Source: Platanthera guangdongensis (Eukaryota > Streptophyta > Magnoliopsida > Asparagales > Orchidaceae). From it: DNA of 64,000 nucleotides. Within the stretch, counting starts at the first letter, position 1. Every line of letters starts with the position of its first letter. Of the stretch, positions 59,776 through 64,000 are shown piece by piece. The position numbers and the translations under genes are program-made. The DNA is taken from NCBI GenBank assembly GCA_039583875.1, contig CM077165.1, positions 76,620,757-76,684,756 of the forward strand. Direction: 5' to 3'. Below the pieces are notes generated by a model, which did no database searches, had not been told where the DNA came from, and was given only the letters and a program-made list of their open reading frames with translations.

Positions 59776-60740
59776 GGAATTCTACAAGAATTTATGCAGA
59801 ATAAAATCAGTACCAAAATTTCAAATACAATTTATTTTAATTTGGACTTCAATTAAAATACTCCCACTATTTTATTCGAAATGATAGACCTCACTAACAA
59901 TTCGGAGAGTTCATACGAGCTACTCTCTTAGTGGACAAGATCCGTATTTCACCAACACTATGAGTCCGATTTGGCGTTCCTCTCACGATGCGGTTATTTA
60001 GGTAGGCAACGCTTTCCAATTGCATCCTCATGCAATTCTTGTATGGTTAGTGAATAACTCCCTATTCGCATCCATCATATGGTGCATGCCAACCCTATGC
60101 CTCTAGGCACTCAACCTTTGAGGTCACCTAGTTAAGCTGGACCCGATGTCGACAGTGGGATATCACAATTATCCGCTCGCACCCTTACCAAGATAGATTA
60201 ATTCACCTTGCTTTGGCAAGCCCACACTTCATCGATCGAGGCAGGAAGAGTGTCATCCATCGGAAGGCATCCGAACACTTAATATTTGATGAAGGGATTT
60301 TTCAATTATCGGTTAGCAATTAACCATGATCAACATTTGATCAGCGTGCACATCCAAAGAAAAACAATTCTAAACCACATGCATCCCTTATGTGCACATC
60401 CTAACACCATCAACAATTGATAGAAGGAAGGGCTAAATCTGAACATCCGGAAACTTCCAAATCCTCAGATTTACATGCATTGGGCAAAGGCAAAGACAAC
60501 TCAACTTAAAGCAGTAGACAAGCTCATCTCTCTTTGTTGGATTCAAAATCCAAAACAAAATCGAGGGATGGTTACTGCTAAGGAGATCACAATTTCTAAC
60601 AATTAGAAATTGCCACACAATTCCAGAAGTTCTTGGCGGGATACCAAGACTAAATCTAGACATTTAGAACACTTCTAAATCCCTAGGTTTACACGCACTG
60701 GAATAACAAACTTCCAAAACAACGATCATGGCCGAAACCT
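59776..60740 (-). other. 5' leader of F
   Basis: About 965 bases between primer site and gag on the minus strand. No domain-bearing frame. It probably holds packaging and dimerisation signals, as in other copia leaders, but I see no specific motif. Confidence 0.75.
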
Positions 60741-60753
60741 CCCTCTGATACCA
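60741..60753 (-). other. Primer-binding site of F (initiator-Met tRNA)
   Basis: Minus strand TGGTATCAGAGGG, one base inside the 5' LTR; the first 11 bases match the complement of the plant initiator-Met tRNA 3' end. Confidence 0.9.
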
Positions 60754-60754
60754 C

Positions 60755-61891
60755 TGTTGGGTTTCTCTACAAGGATGGCACAACATTTGTGCACGCAGCG
60801 GAAAAGAAAAACATCAAGAAAAACCCAAAGAGATGTAGATCGGGCCATGAACGTTGAATCAAGAAGTTAGCAAAACTAGGCAAAAATTACCTCGGTGGCG
60901 TTGAGTCACAACTCAACGGAGATGCTCCAAACTTTGTCTTCTTGCTAGTGGCGAGTTCTACGTGGAATAGTGTCCACGTTTCTGCAGAAGTCCACACGAG
61001 CGGGAGAACACCGAGCTTTCCGTCACACGAAAAATCGGGAAGGAGGAAGAGACCGCACCTTGCTTTCCACGGACTGCTAGGTCCGCGCCAGGAAAAACAA
61101 CACCAGCGACGATCGCCGGAAATGAAGAGGTCGACGGAGCGAACACGGCGGCGGCGGAACCCTTCCGTCGGCGGCGGGATTCGGGATCGGCGGAACGATC
61201 GCGGAACGGAACTCTTCCGTCACGGGTTTCGATCAGCTACCAGAGAAAATCGAGCGAGAACCCGAAAACCATAAGTGTTGTATTTATACCAAAGGTATAA
61301 ATAAACCTAGGCTTATCGCTATCCGCAGACCACCCAAGAATAAGGTTCAGAATCGGCGAGTATCAATCGGCGAGAGTCGGCGAGAATCGGCGAGAATCGA
61401 TCAGCGAGCATCACCATGGATCGGCGAGAATCAGAGTACAATACTCGACGATTCTCGCCGATCGTCGAGCCTCACTTGATGATATACGTCGAATCTCGTC
61501 GACCGTCGAGCCGCAGTCGACGATACATGTCGAAGTCGTCGATTGTTGAGAATCAGCATATTGATTCTCGACGATTCTCGTCGATCGGCGAGAATCAGAG
61601 AGACGATTCTCGCCGATCGGCGGGAATCAGAAGACGATTCTCGACGAATGTTATCGACCCTTGGACGACAATCCTTACCAGCCCTCCGAGGCAACATTTG
61701 CCCAACCCGACGATCCTTTAAGGCAACACTTTGCCCATAACCCCATTCAGGTCGGTGATTGGCAACCTTTACCAACACAGTCAATTATCCAACTTCTCCA
61801 CATCTCTTATGTGCGACCCTGCAGGCTCATATCGCGTTGGCAGTGAGATTACATGTTTGATCACTTCCAGATCACAAAGGTAACTCCAACA
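60755..61891 (-). repeat. 5' LTR of F
   Basis: Same 1137-base unit as 53712-54848, ending at TAACTCCAACA before the TGGAG copy. Motif cluster 61350-61660 and TATA box 61278-61291. Confidence 0.95.
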
Positions 61892-61896
61892 TGGAG

Positions 61897-62891
61897 ATCC
61901 AAACTTCGTAGCAAAGCTAGCTAGGTCTTCCAACGGTCACACTAGGATCGGTCGTCTCGATCGATTCGGACGGGGAAGGTTTTCCCGATCAACAAATCAA
62001 GAGACAAGGGATCTCCGGTTAGACACGTGAGACTCTAAGCTTGGCTAAGCTTCTGTCGACGGGAGATCTGGAAGAAACCACGATCAAAACCGGCGATCAA
62101 CTTGCTTGAGCGGCGACTGCGGCGGAGGTGGAGCGGAACTCGCGATCTAGGTCACGTCGCGGCTCGGCTTCGTATATTTTTTCCGTCGTTTTTACTGTTC
62201 AAAAATACGCCTGTATTTACACTGTAGACAACTTCAAGATGACCGTTGTGGGTCCCACCAGAAGAAACCCTAACTCTGGTTCAAAGCAGTGCCAGTGACA
62301 GAGTCCGGTTTAGGGAGTTCCAGAAAATCGCCCAAGTCAAAATCGGCGAGAATCACCTGTGATTCTCGTCGAATCGTCGAGAATCAAGGGTGATTCTCGA
62401 TGATTCGTCGAGAATCACAAAGTGATTCTCGTCGAATTTGACTTGATTGCACTCTGATTTAGCCGGCGAGAATCAGCCAGTGATTCTCGACGATTCGGCG
62501 AGAATCACTAGTGATTCTCGCCGAATCGGCGAGAATCACTTGGTGATTCTCGTCGATTCTTACTTAGATGATTTTTCGTCTTACGCCTCTGAGCTGCTCT
62601 TTGACTCATCCTTGCTCCTTATCTGCTCTTGCATAAACACAGCCCTGTACTTGAAAGTAAGTGCACTCCAATAGAGAGAGTACACGTAGGCCAACACACT
62701 GATCTGCTCAACGAGGGATTATGTCGTGCAGACCCGTGTATATTGACCTACTGCACCCTGACATTGGTGTGCACTTAGCGTGGAATAACTGCAAGCACAA
62801 CTTGAAATATTTTATCAAATACATTGTGAATTCATCTTAGCTTGACAGTGGCTTCCTCAAATCCAGGTAATTGTGGATACAATACCCAACA
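61897..62891 (-). repeat. 3' LTR of E, second piece
   Basis: Continues the E LTR after F: ATCCAAACTTCGTAGCAAAG matches the complement of B's CTTTGCTACGAAGATTG region. It contains the GAGAATC/GATTCTC palindrome cluster (62340-62570) and ends GATACAATACCCAACA, the complement of the LTR start. Confidence 0.92.
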
Positions 62892-63035
62892 ATCTCCCCC
62901 TATTTGACGAAGCCAAAATCCTACTAGCTAAGATGAATACCACCAACCAGATAATATATACAACATATAGAATTTAGAGATGCAGCACAAGAGAGTATAG
63001 GCAAACAAACCAAAACTTGAGTCACTCATAAATTC

Positions 63036-63080
<45 letters not shown>

Positions 63081-63157
63081 TAATTTCAAGATTGTTCATA
63101 TAATAATAATACACGTTAATTGTTCTTATGAGAGAATGACAAGCTATAAATTTCTGA
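62892..63157 (-). other. Polypurine tract and 3' untranslated region of E
   Basis: Minus strand: polypurine tract AAATAGGGGGAGAT (62905-62892) identical to B's; AT-rich sequence with a TA run (about 63043-63074) at the place of B's TA run. Confidence 0.85.
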
Positions 63158-64000
63158 CTATTTTTCTTTGGCTAAGTCATCCTTGAGTTTCTGAGCCAAA
63201 AACTTCTTCCTTTGCCTTTCAACATACTCCTTAGGCTTTGGATAGTATCTGGGAGGAGGAGCTTTATCTGTCGCAGTGTTGGTCCTGAAGAAGATGTTAC
63301 GTTTGGCTTCATAGGTCTTGTGCAGCTCCCACTCATGCTGGCTGTATACATCGTTTCGATTGATTTCCCCTTTTTCTTGTAGCCAGAATGTGTCCAGTAT
63401 GATACTCTTGGATACTGGACTCCACTTTTCGTTTCTTACTTCCTCCTCCTTCAGTCTGATTCTCTTTTCAGCTTGTGTTTCCTTTGATGTCCCTTCTTGA
63501 GATTTTCTCTTGTCCCTGGCTTTTGCTAGGGCTCCTTGATCAAACATTGCCATCAGTTTTGCCTTGGAGGAGGCCCTAGCAGCCCTATGAGCATCAGCCT
63601 GACTTAAATGAACTTCTACAGCACTTACTCCCTCATCAGCCGTAGTATTCTCAGGAGCATGAACACCCGCAGGATTTTCAGGCCAATCGACGCCTAACGC
63701 TTGTCGGAGCATCCACCAGCAACTGTAATAGACATATTGGTTTGACTGTTCAAAGTTGTTGATCATGACTTCCCGAAGCTCAGCCATCTTAGCTATATAT
63801 TCTTTCTCCCCCTTTTTGGCTTCGACTGCAATGGAGTTTGCATAAGAATGCAGTGACTCATCAATATGCTTTGTAGTCCTGGAGAATTCAGTGACCAAGG
63901 CTTGTTGATTGGTGTTAAGAGTTACCATATTGCCATCAAACTTTTGAATGTTATTTGCTACGACATGAGCATTCTGATTCACTACGGCGAGAGTATTGGT
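63158..64000 (-). CDS. Element E ORF3, C-terminal part (open to the window edge)
   Basis: Minus strand, at least 280 codons with no stop from the window edge to the stop at 63158. It contains the end of the coiled coil (VVANNIQKFDGNMVTLN, KHIDESLHSYANSIAVEA), a short variable linker, then the basic conserved C-terminus (KAKLMAMFDQ, DKRKSQEGTSKETQAEK, RYYPKPKEYVERQRKK). It is very close to B's protein in the last 150 residues and shows that B's frameshift near 12870 is a private loss. No membrane segment is seen. Function unknown; see B ORF3. Confidence 0.85.
   Translation of the reverse strand, partial: TNTLAVVNQNAHVVANNIQKFDGNMVTLNTNQQALVTEFSRTTKHIDESLHSYANSIAVEAKKGEKEYIAKMAELREVMINNFEQSNQYVYYSCWWMLRQALGVDWPENPAGVHAPENTTADEGVSAVEVHLSQADAHRAARASSKAKLMAMFDQGALAKARDKRKSQEGTSKETQAEKRIRLKEEEVRNEKWSPVSKSIILDTFWLQEKGEINRNDVYSQHEWELHKTYEAKRNIFFRTNTATDKAPPPRYYPKPKEYVERQRKKFLAQKLKDDLAKEK

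Larger units (their letters stand above)
53712..61891 (-). mobile_element. Element F: complete, young Ty1/copia retrotransposon
   Basis: 8180 bases with target duplications TGGAG (53707-53711 and 61892-61896) inside E's LTR. LTRs are 53712-54848 (3') and 60755-61891 (5'), each 1137 bases without length difference. By eye they differ at roughly 23 positions, about 2%. Primer site 60741-60753, gag-pol 59775-55817, polypurine tract 54849-54859. It is the youngest layer of the deepest nest. Gene order PR-IN-RT-RH gives Ty1/copia; a Tork-like lineage is a guess. Confidence 0.95.
53171..64000 (-). mobile_element. Element E: second member of the B family (minus strand), 3' part, with F inside its LTR
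   Basis: The 3' LTR is 53171-53711 plus 61897-62891 (1536 bases once F and one target copy are removed, against 1537-1538 in B). It is followed, in minus orientation, by the polypurine tract (62892-62905), a 3' untranslated stretch and ORF3 (63158 to the window edge). The LTR end TGAAAGTCCAC abuts RT sequence of G; AAGAT (53166-53170) would be the target copy. The 5' part is outside, so whether E carries pol cannot be seen. Confidence 0.9.

Overview
This window is plant nuclear DNA made almost wholly of LTR retrotransposons nested inside one another. I found no host protein gene, rRNA, tRNA or CRISPR array. The plant assignment rests on primer-binding sites matching plant initiator-Met and Asp tRNAs, Ty1/copia and Ty3/gypsy domains of plant lineages (a Tekay/Del-type chromodomain integrase, Tat-type RT, SIRE/Maximus-type copia with an extra ORF after pol), LTRs up to about 5.3 kb, and the depth of nesting. 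The species cannot be told from the sequence; a large, repeat-rich seed-plant genome is likely.

Layout, with working labels. I (39495-40564 and 47249-47283, minus) is the oldest host: a decayed Tat-type gypsy RT. H (40565-47243, plus; target duplication ATGTA) sits in I; it lacks pol and has one unfamiliar ORF. J (from 47284) is a gypsy LTR beside I, cut at 48060 by G (48060-53170, minus), a Tekay/Del-type chromovirus. G is cut at 53171 by E (minus, runs off the right edge), and E's LTR is cut by F (53712-61891, minus; target duplication TGGAG), a nearly intact copia element. To the left, C (to 39494, plus) is an old SIRE-like copia next to I. C is itself broken three times: by A (1-6751, minus, gypsy with a 5.3-kb LTR), by B (6899-15232, plus; target duplication CATAG), and by D (23247-36677), a non-coding LTR-internal-LTR-internal-LTR array. 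The deepest chain is I > J > G > E > F.

B and E belong to one family and C is a relative. All three carry a third ORF (ORF3) between pol, or the place pol should be, and the 3' LTR. ORF3 has a globular N-terminus, an acidic middle, a long coiled coil and a basic C-terminus, with no evident membrane segment. B has lost pol completely yet keeps gag and ORF3; E's ORF3 is open as far as the window goes. In C a block of TCGAGACA-type repeats and a TATA box, resembling C's own LTR promoter, stands just before ORF3.

A recurring theme is that the LTRs of unrelated families (B/E, C, D, F, and also G, H and J) carry dense arrays of short CG-rich palindromic motifs, in B, C, D and F directly upstream of a TATA box. 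Other notable structures are a pair of covarying hairpins in A's LTR, a poly-C-loop hairpin at the LTR end of B/E, primer-site duplication inside D's LTR, arrays of a 7-bp-stem hairpin in D, and a possible intron between gag and protease in A.
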